A DNA stretch of 64,000 bases from Paraburkholderia aromaticivorans (GCF_002278075.1 NZ_CP022989.1:2232001-2296000); one strand, 5' to 3'. Positions 27,508 to 36,730 are shown, counted from the stretch's first letter. Numbers and translations: made by a program. The notes: generated by a model from the letters alone, not told the origin.

Positions 27508-27993
27508 GTGGCGCGCCAGTCGACGGCGCCGGTTTTGCCGGCGCTTTCCCCTGAATCTGCAACCCTCGACGGAGCGCCGCAGCGAATTGCGCTGCGGCGC
27601 TCCGTTGCTATATGGGCTGCGCTGGCCGTTTTCGTCCTGACGGCGACGTCGGCCGTTTTTGCTTGCCTCGCGTCGCATTTGGGCGCCTCGCAGGCGGTTC
27701 CGTTGACGCTCGTTATATGGGCATGGCTCACGCTTTGTGCACTGAGATATGAGCGCGCGCGGCCGGTCGCGCTGAAAATCGGGGCGCACGGGTTGTCCCT
27801 ATGGGGCCGGACAGGCGCGCTGCTGGCGCAAGGGCGCATTACCGGCTGTTCGCAGTGGAGCGGCCGCTTGCTGATTCTGGCGCTGCGGCCGGAACAGGGC
27901 CGCTCGCGGACCTTGCTGCTGGCCGCCGACGCGCTCCCGGCGCCCGTCTTCCGGGAACTGGCCGTGCTGGGCCGGCGTGGCGCCGGCGCCTGA
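27508..27993 (+). CDS. Two-helix membrane protein, YgfX/CptA-like
   Basis: A protein of about 161 aa lying 14 bp after fabF. Two adjacent membrane helices (about residues 32-55 and 62-80) are followed by a soluble beta-rich part with LLLAADALPAPVFRELAVLGRRG. That layout and the D-A-L...FR.L ending resemble the YgfX family, inner-membrane proteins linked in E. coli to a toxin-antitoxin system and to the SdhE neighbour. The match is from pattern memory only. The start is a GTG, or a TTG one codon upstream. It precedes rpoE. Confidence 0.6.
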   Translation: MARQSTAPVLPALSPESATLDGAPQRIALRRSVAIWAALAVFVLTATSAVFACLASHLGASQAVPLTLVIWAWLTLCALRYERARPVALKIGAHGLSLWGRTGALLAQGRITGCSQWSGRLLILALRPEQGRSRTLLLAADALPAPVFRELAVLGRRGAGA

Positions 27994-28094
27994 CTGTAAC
28001 GACTGTAACCGCTGTTACCGGCGTAACGTGCCTAGTTGATGGGGACGCTACAATGGTGCCCCGCCATGCGCCCTATAGTTAACGGATTTATCAG

Positions 28095-28694
28095 GTGAGC
28101 GAAAAAGAAATTGATCAGGTGCTGGTCGAACGCGTCCAGAAGGGCGACAAGGCCGCGTTCGAGCTTCTGGTCTCCAAATACCACCGCAAGATTCTCCGGC
28201 TGATCTCGCGCCTCGTGCGCGACCCCGCCGAGGTGGAAGACGTCGCTCAGGACGCTTTTATCAAGGCGTACCGGGCGTTGCCGCAGTTTCGCGGGGAATC
28301 GGCCTTTTATACGTGGTTGTACCGGATTGCCGTCAACACGGCAAAGAACTACCTTGCGACCCAGGGACGGCGCGCGCCGACCTCGACCGAAGCAGATGCT
28401 GAAGAAGCTGAAACTTTCTCGGACGCGGACCAACTAAGGGATATCAACACGCCTGAGTCGATGTTGATGAGCAAGCAGATCGCTGAGACGGTCAATGCTG
28501 CGATGGCGGTTTTACCGGAAGAGCTGCGCACCGCCATTACTCTTCGTGAAATTGAAGGTTTGAGCTACGAGGAAATCGCTGAGATGATGGGTTGCCCAAT
28601 CGGCACGGTCAGATCACGAATTTTCCGCGCTCGCGAAGCCATTGCGGCAAAATTGCGTCCGTTGCTTGACACACCTGAAGGCAAGCGCTGGTAA
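28095..28694 (+). CDS. rpoE: RNA polymerase sigma factor RpoE (sigma-E/AlgU)
   Basis: A 199-aa ECF sigma factor that directs the envelope stress response. Region 2 includes DVAQDAFIKAYRALPQFRGE and FYTWLYRIAVNTAKNYL. Region 4 has the helix-turn-helix EIEGLSYEEIAEMMGCPIGT followed by VRSRIFRAREAI. The start is GTG (SEKEIDQVLVERVQ follows). It heads rpoE-rseA-rseB-mucD, in which its activity is controlled by the anti-sigma factor RseA. I found no clear sigma-E box in the short gap before it. Confidence 0.97.
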   Translation: MSEKEIDQVLVERVQKGDKAAFELLVSKYHRKILRLISRLVRDPAEVEDVAQDAFIKAYRALPQFRGESAFYTWLYRIAVNTAKNYLATQGRRAPTSTEADAEEAETFSDADQLRDINTPESMLMSKQIAETVNAAMAVLPEELRTAITLREIEGLSYEEIAEMMGCPIGTVRSRIFRAREAIAAKLRPLLDTPEGKRW

Positions 28695-28777
28695 ACCACC
28701 AGGCGGCCGGGCGGGGCGCGGGTGCAATATCTGGATTAGTGGTGTCACTACGGGGTATTTGTAAGATGGGGAGCATC

Positions 28778-29410
28778 ATGGGGTCGGTCTCGATGCAATC
28801 GCAAGCCAGCTCGCGCGGCGAGCGTCTGTCCGCTTTTGTCGATGGTGAGCTGGTCGGCGAAGAGCATCTGAATCTGGACACGTTTATTTCCGGGCTGAAT
28901 GGCGAGGATCGCGCCGCCTGGTCGAGCTATCACCTGATCGGCGACGCTTTGCGTTCTGACGATCTGGCGGTCAGCCCGGCGGCGAGCAGCGCGTTCCTGA
29001 GCGGTTTTGCCGCGCGCCTGGACAACGAGCCGCATGTGCTGGCGCCCGCCGCCATGCCGGTTGCGCGCCGGTTGCTGGCGCTGCGCCGCCGTGTTGTGCC
29101 GGCCTTTGCGGTCGCGGCCGCTGCCGCCACGCTCACGTGGATCGTCGTGCCGCAGCTGCAAGGCGTGCCGGGCGACCCGGGCATGGCGCAACTCGCCTCG
29201 GTCCAGTCGCATGGTGATGCGCTGCAACGCGTGGCCATGGCTTCGGTGCCGGCGGCTACGGTTCAGCCAGTCGCGCAAGACGCCAACATCATTCGTGACG
29301 CGAGTCTCGATCAGTATCTGGAAGCTCACCAGCAATTCGCGCAACAACCGGTCATGCCGGGCTCGATGCCGCTGATTCGTGCTGCCGCTGTTTCTACGCA
29401 AGGCCAATAG
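28778..29410 (+). CDS. rseA: Anti-sigma-E factor RseA
   Basis: A 210-aa single-pass inner-membrane protein that sequesters RpoE. The N-terminal cytoplasmic domain has GERLSAFVDGELVGEEHLN and WSSYHLIGDALRS, typical of RseA/MucA. One membrane helix lies at about residues 92-112 (VPAFAVAAAAATLTWIVVPQ), followed by a periplasmic part. I start at the ATG at 28778, which has GGGGAG 4 nt upstream; an ATG at 28766 is also possible. It is 83 bp after rpoE. Confidence 0.92.
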   Translation: MGSVSMQSQASSRGERLSAFVDGELVGEEHLNLDTFISGLNGEDRAAWSSYHLIGDALRSDDLAVSPAASSAFLSGFAARLDNEPHVLAPAAMPVARRLLALRRRVVPAFAVAAAAATLTWIVVPQLQGVPGDPGMAQLASVQSHGDALQRVAMASVPAATVQPVAQDANIIRDASLDQYLEAHQQFAQQPVMPGSMPLIRAAAVSTQGQ

Positions 29411-29414
29411 TTTG

Positions 29415-30458
29415 ATGCAGATTCCGCGGTTGAATAAAACGACTATCTGGGGGCGGCTGCCGGCATTTCTGTTCTGCGCAGCCGTATTGTTGTCCGCTAC
29501 ACCGCGGGTCTTTGCACAAACCGACGATCCGCTCGTGGCCCGTCGCACGGCTGCGGATCTTCTCGATCGCATCCATCAGGCCGCGCAGCAGCAAAATTAC
29601 GAGGGCGCGTTCGTCTACCAGCGCGGCAATTTCGTTCAAACGTCGCGGATCGCGCACTACGCGACCCGTACGGATGGCGAGTTCGAGCAGCTCGAAAGCC
29701 TCGACGGCAAGCCGCGCAAAATGCTGCGTCATAACGAAGAGCTCTACACGTTCGTGCCGGAGCGGCATCTGTGCGTCGTCGAGAAGCGTCAGAACAAGGA
29801 CTCGTTCCCGGCGCTGCTTGCCGTCAGCGGCGAGCAGGTGCTGTCGGTCTACGAACCCAAGCTGCTCGGCGACGACCGTGTCGCCGGTGTCGATAGCCAG
29901 GTGATCGAACTCGATCCGAAAGACGCCTATCGCTTTGCGTACAAGCTGTGGGCAGACAAGAAAACCGGTCTCCTGCTGCGTGCCCAGACGCTCGACCCGA
30001 ATGGCCAGGTGCTCGAGCAATTGTCGTTTTCGCAAATTCGGATCGGCGTGCCGGTCGACAAGGCCGGCATCGTCACCGGTATTCGTAATATGGCGGGTTG
30101 GACCGTGGTGCACCCGCCGGTCGAGCCTGTGGACATGGCTGCGCAAGGCTGGCAGATCGCGCCGACAGTGCCCGGCTTCCGCAAGATCCGTGAACTGCGC
30201 CGTCCCATGGCTGCGCGCGACGCGGGCCAGCCGACCATTCCGGTCGATCAGGCGGTGTTCTCCGATGGCCTCGCGGCCATTTCGGTGTTTGTCGAACCGG
30301 TGGAAAACAACACGCGCAAGGAAGGCGCGGGCAGCAGCGGCGCCACGCACGTGCTCGTCAAGCGTCGCGGTGACTTCTGGATTACTCTTCTTGGTGAAGT
30401 GCCCCAGACCACATTGCAGCAATTTGCGTCTGCCATAGAATACAAAGCTCCCAAGTAA
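29415..30458 (+). CDS. rseB: RseB/MucB, periplasmic regulator of sigma-E
   Basis: A 347-aa periplasmic protein that binds RseA and protects it from DegS cleavage until displaced by lipopolysaccharide or lipid signals. A signal peptide ends near ATPRVFAQTD (about residue 35). The MucB/RseB fold follows: YEGAFVYQRGNFVQTSRIAHY, RKMLRHNEEL and the C-terminal domain with LVKRRGDFWITLLGEVP. It begins 4 bp after rseA ends. Confidence 0.93.
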   Translation: MQIPRLNKTTIWGRLPAFLFCAAVLLSATPRVFAQTDDPLVARRTAADLLDRIHQAAQQQNYEGAFVYQRGNFVQTSRIAHYATRTDGEFEQLESLDGKPRKMLRHNEELYTFVPERHLCVVEKRQNKDSFPALLAVSGEQVLSVYEPKLLGDDRVAGVDSQVIELDPKDAYRFAYKLWADKKTGLLLRAQTLDPNGQVLEQLSFSQIRIGVPVDKAGIVTGIRNMAGWTVVHPPVEPVDMAAQGWQIAPTVPGFRKIRELRRPMAARDAGQPTIPVDQAVFSDGLAAISVFVEPVENNTRKEGAGSSGATHVLVKRRGDFWITLLGEVPQTTLQQFASAIEYKAPK

Positions 30459-30493
30459 TCCTCCGAATCCTGAATCCCTCGGCTTGCTACGAT

Positions 30494-32011
30494 ATGACGA
30501 CTTTCTCGGTGCGCAAATTCCTCGCGGCCGCGGTGGTAGCGGCGTGTTTGCCGCTCCTGCCGCATACGGCGTCGGCGGCTCCCGCCGTCAATCTGCCGGA
30601 CTTCACTGACCTCGTCGACAAGGTCGGCCCGGCGGTCGTCAACATTCGCACGACCACACGCGTGTCGAGCAGCGGCGCCCGCAGCGGGTTGCCGCCGGGC
30701 ATGGACGACGGCGACATGTCGGAGTTTTTCCGGCGCTTCTTCGGCATTCCGTTGCCGCAGTCCCCGCAATCGCCGGGTTCGCCGCGCGGCGGCGACAACG
30801 GCGGCAGTGGCGGTAGCGGCGGCAGCCAGGACTCGCCGGATAGCAGCGATCCGGAACAGAACAGCGGCGTGGGCTCGGGCTTTATCCTGTCGGCGGACGG
30901 TTACGTGATGACCAACGCGCACGTCATCGACGACGCGGACACAATTTACGTCACGCTCACCGACAAGCGCGAATTCAAGGCGAAGCTGATCGGTGTCGAC
31001 GATCGTACCGACGTCGCGGTCGTCAAGATCAACGCGGCCAATCTGCCGACCATTACCATCGGCGACTCGAACAAGGTTCGCGTCGGTGAATGGGTGGTCG
31101 CGATCGGCTCGCCGTTCGGTCTCGAGAATACGGTGACGGCCGGTATCGTCAGCGCCAAGGGGCGCGACACGGGCGACTATCTGCCGTTCATCCAGACCGA
31201 CGTGGCGGTCAATCCGGGTAACTCGGGCGGTCCGCTCATCAATATGCAAGGCGAGGTGATCGGCATCAACTCGCAGATCTACAGCCGCACCGGCGGTTTC
31301 ATGGGCATTTCGTTCGCGATTCCGATCGACGAGGCGATGCGCGTGGCCGATCAGTTGAAGGCGTCGGGCAAGGTCGTGCGGGGCAGGATCGCGGTGGCGA
31401 TCGGCGAAGTGACCAAAGACGTGGCCGATTCGCTCGGCCTGCCGAAGGCGCAGGGCGCGCTGGTCAGCAGCGTCGAACCGGGCGGTCCGGCGGATAAGGC
31501 CGGCGTGCAGCCGGGCGACATCATCCTGAAGTTCAACGGCCATTCGGTCGACACGGCAACCGACCTGCCGCGCATGGTCGGCGACACGAAGCCGGGCACG
31601 AGGTCGACGATCACGATCTGGCGCAAGGGCCAGACACGTGATCTGCCGGTGACGATCGCCGAGATGCAGCCGGACAAGACGGCCAAGGCGGACCAGAAGA
31701 AGCCGCAGCCGCCGAAGCAGCGTGCCACGAACGCGCTGGGCCTCGCCGTCAGCGACATCCCCCCCGACCAGTTGAAGGCGCTGAAGCTGCATAACGGTGT
31801 GCAGGTCGACGCCGCGGACGGTCCCGCAGCGCGCGTCGGCTTGCAAAAGGGTGACATCATCCTGCGGGTAGGCGATACGGACATCACGAGCGCGAAGCAG
31901 TTCGACGACGTGAGTTCGCGCCTCGATTCGCAGAAGATGGTCGCGTTGCTGGTTCGCCGCGGCGAGAACACGCAGTTCGTGCCGATCCGCCCGCGCAGCG
32001 CGCAGAAATGA
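30494..32011 (+). CDS. mucD: DegP/MucD-type periplasmic serine protease
   Basis: A 505-aa HtrA protease/chaperone of the envelope stress response. A signal peptide ends near PHTASAAPAV. The triad is His in MTNAHVIDDAD, Asp in DDRTDVAVVKI and Ser in VNPGNSGGPLINMQG. Two PDZ domains follow (about 290-385 and 410-495). A Gly/Ser-rich loop (about residues 95-120) precedes the protease domain. It is the fourth gene of the sigma-E operon, and its stop overlaps the next start by 4 bp. Confidence 0.95.
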   Translation: MTTFSVRKFLAAAVVAACLPLLPHTASAAPAVNLPDFTDLVDKVGPAVVNIRTTTRVSSSGARSGLPPGMDDGDMSEFFRRFFGIPLPQSPQSPGSPRGGDNGGSGGSGGSQDSPDSSDPEQNSGVGSGFILSADGYVMTNAHVIDDADTIYVTLTDKREFKAKLIGVDDRTDVAVVKINAANLPTITIGDSNKVRVGEWVVAIGSPFGLENTVTAGIVSAKGRDTGDYLPFIQTDVAVNPGNSGGPLINMQGEVIGINSQIYSRTGGFMGISFAIPIDEAMRVADQLKASGKVVRGRIAVAIGEVTKDVADSLGLPKAQGALVSSVEPGGPADKAGVQPGDIILKFNGHSVDTATDLPRMVGDTKPGTRSTITIWRKGQTRDLPVTIAEMQPDKTAKADQKKPQPPKQRATNALGLAVSDIPPDQLKALKLHNGVQVDAADGPAARVGLQKGDIILRVGDTDITSAKQFDDVSSRLDSQKMVALLVRRGENTQFVPIRPRSAQK

Positions 32012-32301
32012 CGAAAGCGGTGCTGCTCACGCTCTACGGGCGCGCGTGGTGCCATCTTTGCGACGACATGCGTGCCGCGCTCGAGCCCTTGCTGGCCGAG
32101 TTCGGCGCGCAGGTCGAGGTGATCGACGTCGACGCCGATCCCTCGCTGGAAGCCCGTTACAACGAGCTGGTACCGGTTCTGGTCTGTGACGGCGTCGAAC
32201 TGTGTCACTATCACCTCGACGTAGCGCGGGTTCGTGCCGCGCTCGCCACGCGGGATCGCGGCGCACACCTGAACCTGTACCGGGGTTCGAACGCAGCATA
32301 A
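32008..32301 (+). CDS. Glutaredoxin-like protein
   Basis: A 97-aa thioredoxin-fold protein. The redox motif is CHLC in LYGRAWCHLCDDMRAALEPLL, followed by VEVIDVDADPSLEARYNELVPVLVCDGVEL, the pattern of the glutaredoxin-like DUF836 family. It overlaps mucD by an ATGA junction, so it is probably co-translated with the protease; a role in periplasmic or envelope redox stress is only a guess. It has no signal peptide. Confidence 0.88.
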   Translation: MTKAVLLTLYGRAWCHLCDDMRAALEPLLAEFGAQVEVIDVDADPSLEARYNELVPVLVCDGVELCHYHLDVARVRAALATRDRGAHLNLYRGSNAA

Positions 32302-32424
32302 GCGTCGCGCTGTCCACTCCGGGTTTCACACCTCACCTCTGGATCAGCGTTGGCGTTTTAGCGGTTACGTGCGCCAATGCGCCTGTTGCAGTCCCATGCA
32401 AGATGGCTGCTGAGCCGTCTTTTC

Positions 32425-32452
32425 CGCCCGGGCTTCGCAAGATGCCCGGGCG
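32425..32452 (+). terminator. GC-rich hairpin after the sigma-E operon
   Basis: CGCCCGGGC (32425-32433) and GCCCGGGCG (32444-32452) form a perfect 9-bp stem with a 10-nt loop. The downstream T tract is short and displaced (CCTTTT), so it is a plausible but not canonical terminator between the glutaredoxin gene and lepA. Confidence 0.55.
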
Positions 32453-32453
32453 A

Positions 32454-32490
32454 TAGCCTTTTCGGCTAAAATAGATAGGTTTTTCACCTA
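32454..32490 (+). promoter_or_regulatory. Two small tandem hairpins in the lepA leader
   Basis: TAGCC-TTTTC-GGCTA (32454-32468) and TAGGT-TTTTC-ACCTA (32476-32490) are two 5-bp stems with the same TTTTC loop, separated by 7 nt. They lie 60-95 bp before the lepA start. TAAAAT at 32466-32471 is a possible -10 within this region. Confidence 0.45.
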
Positions 32491-32548
32491 CTTACAAGGC
32501 GTGCTCCGCTATTGTCCGAGCGCGCCTTTTTCGCTTGATCGGCACTGA

Positions 32549-34342
32549 ATGGATCATATTCGTAACTTCTCGATCATTGCGCACATCGACCATGGCAAGT
32601 CGACGCTCGCCGATCGCATCATCCAGATCTGCGGCGGCCTGTCCGACCGCGAGATGGAATCCCAAGTGCTCGATTCGATGGATCTCGAACGCGAGCGCGG
32701 CATCACCATCAAGGCACAAACCGCCGCACTGACGTACAAAGCCCGTGACGGGCAGGTCTACAACCTGAACATGATCGACACGCCGGGCCACGTCGACTTC
32801 TCGTACGAAGTCAGCCGCTCGCTGTCCGCCTGCGAAGGCGCGCTGCTGGTCGTCGACGCGAGCCAGGGCGTGGAAGCGCAAACCGTGGCGAACTGCTACA
32901 CGGCAATCGAGCTCGGCGTCGACGTGATTCCGGTGCTCAACAAGATCGATCTGCCGGCGGCGAACCCTGAAAACGCGATCGCCGAAATCGAAGACGTGAT
33001 CGGCATCGACGCGACCGACGCCACGCATTGCAGCGCGAAGACGGGCCTCGGCGTCGAAGACGTGCTCGAAGCATTGATCGCCAAAGTGCCGCCGCCCAAG
33101 GGCGATCCGCAAGCGCCGCTGCAGGCGCTGATCATCGACTCGTGGTTCGACAACTACGTCGGCGTCGTGATGCTGGTGCGTATCGTCAACGGCACGCTGC
33201 GTCCCAAGGACAAGATCCGCATGATGGCGACCGGCGCGCAGTATCCGGTCGAGCATATCGGCGTGTTTACGCCGAAGTCGAAGAATCTCGAATCGCTGTC
33301 GGCCGGGCAGGTGGGCTTCATCATCGCCGGCATCAAGGAATTGGCCGCGGCGAAGGTGGGCGACACGGTCACGCTGGTGAACCGTCCGGCCGCCGAGCCG
33401 CTGCCGGGTTTCAAGGAAGTGAAGCCGCAGGTGTTCGCCGGGCTGTATCCGGTCGAAGCGAACCAGTACGACGCGCTGCGTGATTCGCTGGAAAAGCTGA
33501 AACTGAACGATGCCTCGCTGATGTACGAGCCGGAAGTGTCGCAGGCGCTCGGCTTCGGTTTCCGCTGTGGCTTCCTGGGTCTGCTGCACATGGAGATCGT
33601 GCAGGAACGTCTCGAGCGCGAGTTCGACATGGACCTGATCACCACGGCGCCGACCGTGGTGTACGAGGTCCTGCAGCGTGACGGCACGACCATCATGGTC
33701 GAGAACCCGGCCAAGATGCCGGAACCGTCGAAGATCGAAGAAGTGCGCGAGCCGATCGTCACCGTGAATCTGTACATGCCGCAAGACTACGTCGGCTCGG
33801 TGATCACGCTGTGCACGCAAAAGCGCGGCACGCAGATCAACATGCAGTATCACGGCCGTCAGGTGCAGTTGACCTACGAAATCCCGATGGGCGAAGTCGT
33901 GCTCGATTTCTTCGATCGCCTGAAGTCGATCTCGCGCGGCTATGCGTCGATGGATTACGAGTTCAAGGAATATCGCGCGGCAGACGTGGTGAAGGTCGAC
34001 ATGCTGATCAACGGTGACAAGGTCGACGCGTTGTCGGTCATCGTCCATCGTTCGCAAAGCCAGTATCGCGGCCGCGAAGTCGCGGCGAAAATGCGCGAAC
34101 TAATTCCGCGCCAGATGTACGACGTGGCGATTCAGGCCACCATCGGCGCGAATATTATTGCGCGCGAAAACATTAAAGCGTTGCGTAAGAACGTGCTGGC
34201 AAAATGCTACGGCGGCGACATTTCTCGTAAGAAGAAGCTGCTGGAAAAGCAAAAGGCAGGCAAGAAGCGAATGAAGCAGGTGGGATCGGTCGAGATTCCG
34301 CAAGAGGCTTTCCTCGCCATTCTGCGTGTCGAAGACAAATAA
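32549..34342 (+). CDS. lepA: Elongation factor 4 (LepA)
   Basis: A 597-aa translational GTPase that back-translocates or remodels ribosomes and aids 30S biogenesis. The GTPase motifs are [38 protein letters not shown] and LNKIDL. The C-terminal EF4-specific domain is present to [15 protein letters not shown]. The start [16 protein letters not shown] is standard. It is followed 18 bp later by lepB, the classical lepAB pair. Confidence 0.98.
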   Translation: MDHIRNFSIIAHIDHGKSTLADRIIQICGGLSDREMESQVLDSMDLERERGITIKAQTAALTYKARDGQVYNLNMIDTPGHVDFSYEVSRSLSACEGALLVVDASQGVEAQTVANCYTAIELGVDVIPVLNKIDLPAANPENAIAEIEDVIGIDATDATHCSAKTGLGVEDVLEALIAKVPPPKGDPQAPLQALIIDSWFDNYVGVVMLVRIVNGTLRPKDKIRMMATGAQYPVEHIGVFTPKSKNLESLSAGQVGFIIAGIKELAAAKVGDTVTLVNRPAAEPLPGFKEVKPQVFAGLYPVEANQYDALRDSLEKLKLNDASLMYEPEVSQALGFGFRCGFLGLLHMEIVQERLEREFDMDLITTAPTVVYEVLQRDGTTIMVENPAKMPEPSKIEEVREPIVTVNLYMPQDYVGSVITLCTQKRGTQINMQYHGRQVQLTYEIPMGEVVLDFFDRLKSISRGYASMDYEFKEYRAADVVKVDMLINGDKVDALSVIVHRSQSQYRGREVAAKMRELIPRQMYDVAIQATIGANIIARENIKALRKNVLAKCYGGDISRKKKLLEKQKAGKKRMKQVGSVEIPQEAFLAILRVEDK

Positions 34343-34360
34343 GACGAACAACGGAACCCT

Positions 34361-35254
34361 ATGAATTTTGCGCTGATTCTTTTTGTGCTCGTCATTTTGA
34401 CGGGCGTCGCATGGGTCGCAGACAAACTGGTTTTCATGCCGCAACGGCGGCGCGCGGCGGAGGCCGCGGTCGCCGAGTTCGACCGCCAGCAGGCACGCGT
34501 GGGCGAGCGTTTCGCCGACGAAAACGCGGCGCAAACGCGTGCGCGCCTGCGTGACGACAAGCTGCGCCAACCGTGGTGGCTCGAGTATTCGGCCAGCTTT
34601 TTCCCGGTGATTCTGGTGGTGTTCGTGGTGCGCTCGTTCGTGGTCGAGCCGTTCAAGATTCCTTCGGGTTCGATGGTGCCGACGCTGCTGGTCGGCGACT
34701 TCATCCTCGTGAATAAATTCGACTACGGCATCCGTCTGCCGATCACCAACACGAAAATCACCGCAGGCCGTCCGCTGCAACGTGGCGACGTGGTGGTGTT
34801 CCGTTACCCGAAAGACGAATCGGTCGACTACATCAAGCGCGTGATCGGCTTGCCTGGCGACACCGTCGCGTATCAGGACAAGCAGCTCACGATCAACGGC
34901 AAGCCGGTGCCGGAAACGCCGCTGCCTGATTACCTCGACGACGAACGCATGGGCTACGCGAAGCAATTCGAGGAAAATCTCGACGGCCGCAAGAATGCGA
35001 TTCTGAACAATCCCGCTGTGCCGCCGTTCATCGTCGGCGCGGAAGATTATCCGTATCGCGACAACTGCACGTACAACGCGCGCGGTGTGATCTGCAAAGT
35101 GCCGCCGGGCAATTACTTCATGATGGGCGACAACCGTGATAACAGCGCGGATAGCCGCTATTGGGGTTTTGCGCCGGACAACAATATCGTCGGCCGCGCG
35201 TTTTTTATCTGGATGAACTTCAGCAATCTGAAACGCATCGGCTCATTCAACTGA
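34361..35254 (+). CDS. lepB: Signal peptidase I (LepB)
   Basis: A 297-aa inner-membrane protease that removes signal peptides. One membrane helix starts the protein and a second lies at about residues 78-98. The catalytic Ser is in FKIPSGSMVPTLLVGDF and the Lys in VDYIKRVIGLPGD. The family box MGDNRDNSADSRYWG is near the end. It follows lepA; the next gene, rnc, is 174 bp downstream beyond a large hairpin. Confidence 0.97.
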   Translation: MNFALILFVLVILTGVAWVADKLVFMPQRRRAAEAAVAEFDRQQARVGERFADENAAQTRARLRDDKLRQPWWLEYSASFFPVILVVFVVRSFVVEPFKIPSGSMVPTLLVGDFILVNKFDYGIRLPITNTKITAGRPLQRGDVVVFRYPKDESVDYIKRVIGLPGDTVAYQDKQLTINGKPVPETPLPDYLDDERMGYAKQFEENLDGRKNAILNNPAVPPFIVGAEDYPYRDNCTYNARGVICKVPPGNYFMMGDNRDNSADSRYWGFAPDNNIVGRAFFIWMNFSNLKRIGSFN

Positions 35255-35276
35255 GTTCGCGTGCGTCGTTTGCACG

Positions 35277-35324
35277 ACACGCCGCGGGGTTGGCCTGTGC
35301 AAGGCCATGCGACTCGCGGCGTGT
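35277..35324 (+). promoter_or_regulatory. Large hairpin between lepB and rnc
   Basis: ACACGCCGCG (35277-35286) pairs perfectly with CGCGGCGTGT (35315-35324), and inside it TGGCCT (35291-35296) pairs with AGGCCA (35302-35307), separated by internal loops. No T tail follows, so a terminator is unlikely. In E. coli RNase III cuts a stem-loop in its own rnc leader; this hairpin is placed about 105 nt upstream of rnc, suitable for such a site. Confidence 0.5.
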
Positions 35325-35428
35325 TATCACGCTACTTTAAGATCCTGCGGTAACGTCGCTTCACCACGCTTTTTCCGCTGGCTGTCCCGCGTTTTCGCCG
35401 GGTCAGGCGCCCGCGTTATACTCTGCCC

Positions 35429-36676
35429 ATGCCCCTATCTCCGTTGGAAAGCCGTCTGCGCTACGAATTTCGCAATGCGGAATTGTTGCGCCAGGCTTTA
35501 ACGCACCGCAGTCATAGCTCCACGCATAACGAACGGCTCGAGTTTCTCGGCGACTCCGTTCTCAATTGCGCGGTGGCTGCGCTTTTGTTCCAACGTTTCG
35601 GCAAACTGGACGAAGGCGACCTGTCGCGCGTCCGTGCCAATCTGGTCAAACAGCAGTCGCTTTACGAAATCGCTCAGGCCCTCAATATCTCCGAAGGCCT
35701 GCGGCTAGGCGAAGGCGAATTGCGCAGCGGTGGCTTTCGCCGGCCCTCGATCCTCGCTGACACGCTCGAAGCCGTGCTGGGCGCAGTGTTCCTCGACGGT
35801 GGCTTCGAGGCCGCCCAGACGGTCATCAAGCGTCTTTACGTGCCGATTCTCGATCACATCGACCCGCGCACGCTCGGCAAAGATGCCAAGACGCTGCTGC
35901 AGGAATATCTGCAAGGCCACAAGATCGCGCTGCCGACCTATACGGTCGTCGCCACGCATGGTGCGGCGCACAATCAGCAATTCGAAGTCGAATGCACGGT
36001 GCCGAAGCTGGATGTGAAAGTTTCCGGTTCCGGCGCAAGCCGGCGCGCGGCGGAGCAGGCGGCGGCCAAGAAAGCGCTCGACGAGGTGATGGCAGCGGCG
36101 CCCGCCATGGTCGCCAAACCCAAGCGCTCGAAAAGCGCTCGTGCGGCAAAGCACGTCGAACCGGAGATCGTACCCGGCGTGACCGGCGTGCAAGCCGCGC
36201 TGGATTTGCGCAGTCCGGATCGCAAGAGCGAGCGTGCAGCGGGTCGCGGTGAAGGCCGGACGGCGGCCACGGCGGACTCCGCCACTGAGCGGTCCGCGCC
36301 GGGCGTTGTCGCCGCGCCGCTGGCGGTAATTCGCGCCGCGCATGTGGAGTACAGCGGACAAGATAAAGCCGAGCGCGCGGAAAAGGCTGAGAAGGCAGAA
36401 AAGTCGGCCGCCCACGCGGGCCACGCGGGCGACCGTCCCGCGGACAAAGCAGCGGCGGAGAAATCCGCCGAAAAGCCCGCCGAAAAGCCCGCCGAAAAGC
36501 CAGATACAAAGTCCGTGGAAGCAAAATCCGCCGAAGCCAAACCGGACGCCGCCGCCGCGCGCGGCGTCGACAAACTTCGCAACCGCGAGGCCGCACCCGG
36601 CACCGCAGCACCGACCGAACACGAACCCGGCGTAGCCGACGCGGTGCAAACGCGCGTCGCCGACGCGGGCCATTGA
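35429..36676 (+). CDS. rnc: Ribonuclease III with long C-terminal extension
   Basis: RNase III cleaves double-stranded RNA, including rRNA precursors. The catalytic signature [18 protein letters not shown] is near residue 38 and the second acidic box is [15 protein letters not shown]. The double-stranded RNA-binding domain spans about 155-225 ([11 protein letters not shown] to [15 protein letters not shown]). The family is usually about 220-250 aa; here 415 aa, because about 170 residues of Ala/Lys/Glu/Pro-rich low-complexity sequence follow. A TATACT box at 35417-35422 is only 6 nt before the ATG. It is first in rnc-era-recO-pdxJ-acpS. Confidence 0.95.
   Translation: MPLSPLESRLRYEFRNAELLRQALTHRSHSSTHNERLEFLGDSVLNCAVAALLFQRFGKLDEGDLSRVRANLVKQQSLYEIAQALNISEGLRLGEGELRSGGFRRPSILADTLEAVLGAVFLDGGFEAAQTVIKRLYVPILDHIDPRTLGKDAKTLLQEYLQGHKIALPTYTVVATHGAAHNQQFEVECTVPKLDVKVSGSGASRRAAEQAAAKKALDEVMAAAPAMVAKPKRSKSARAAKHVEPEIVPGVTGVQAALDLRSPDRKSERAAGRGEGRTAATADSATERSAPGVVAAPLAVIRAAHVEYSGQDKAERAEKAEKAEKSAAHAGHAGDRPADKAAAEKSAEKPAEKPAEKPDTKSVEAKSAEAKPDAAAARGVDKLRNREAAPGTAAPTEHEPGVADAVQTRVADAGH
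36467..36502 (+). repeat. 12-bp tandem repeat in the rnc extension
   Basis: Three copies of GCCGAAAAGCCC (the last ends in A) encode a repeated Ala-Glu-Lys-Pro. It lies within the low-complexity C-terminus of RNase III. Confidence 0.9.
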
Positions 36677-36730
36677 TTGCCATCGGCGCGCCTATCGCGC
36701 GTGTCGATCCGAACTTGCCGTAGCCCGAAT

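Noticed and set aside
28030..28060. Sigma-70 promoter for rpoE with TACAAT at 28049-28054
   Set aside because: The -10-like box has no acceptable -35 at 16-18 nt, so I do not list it as a promoter.
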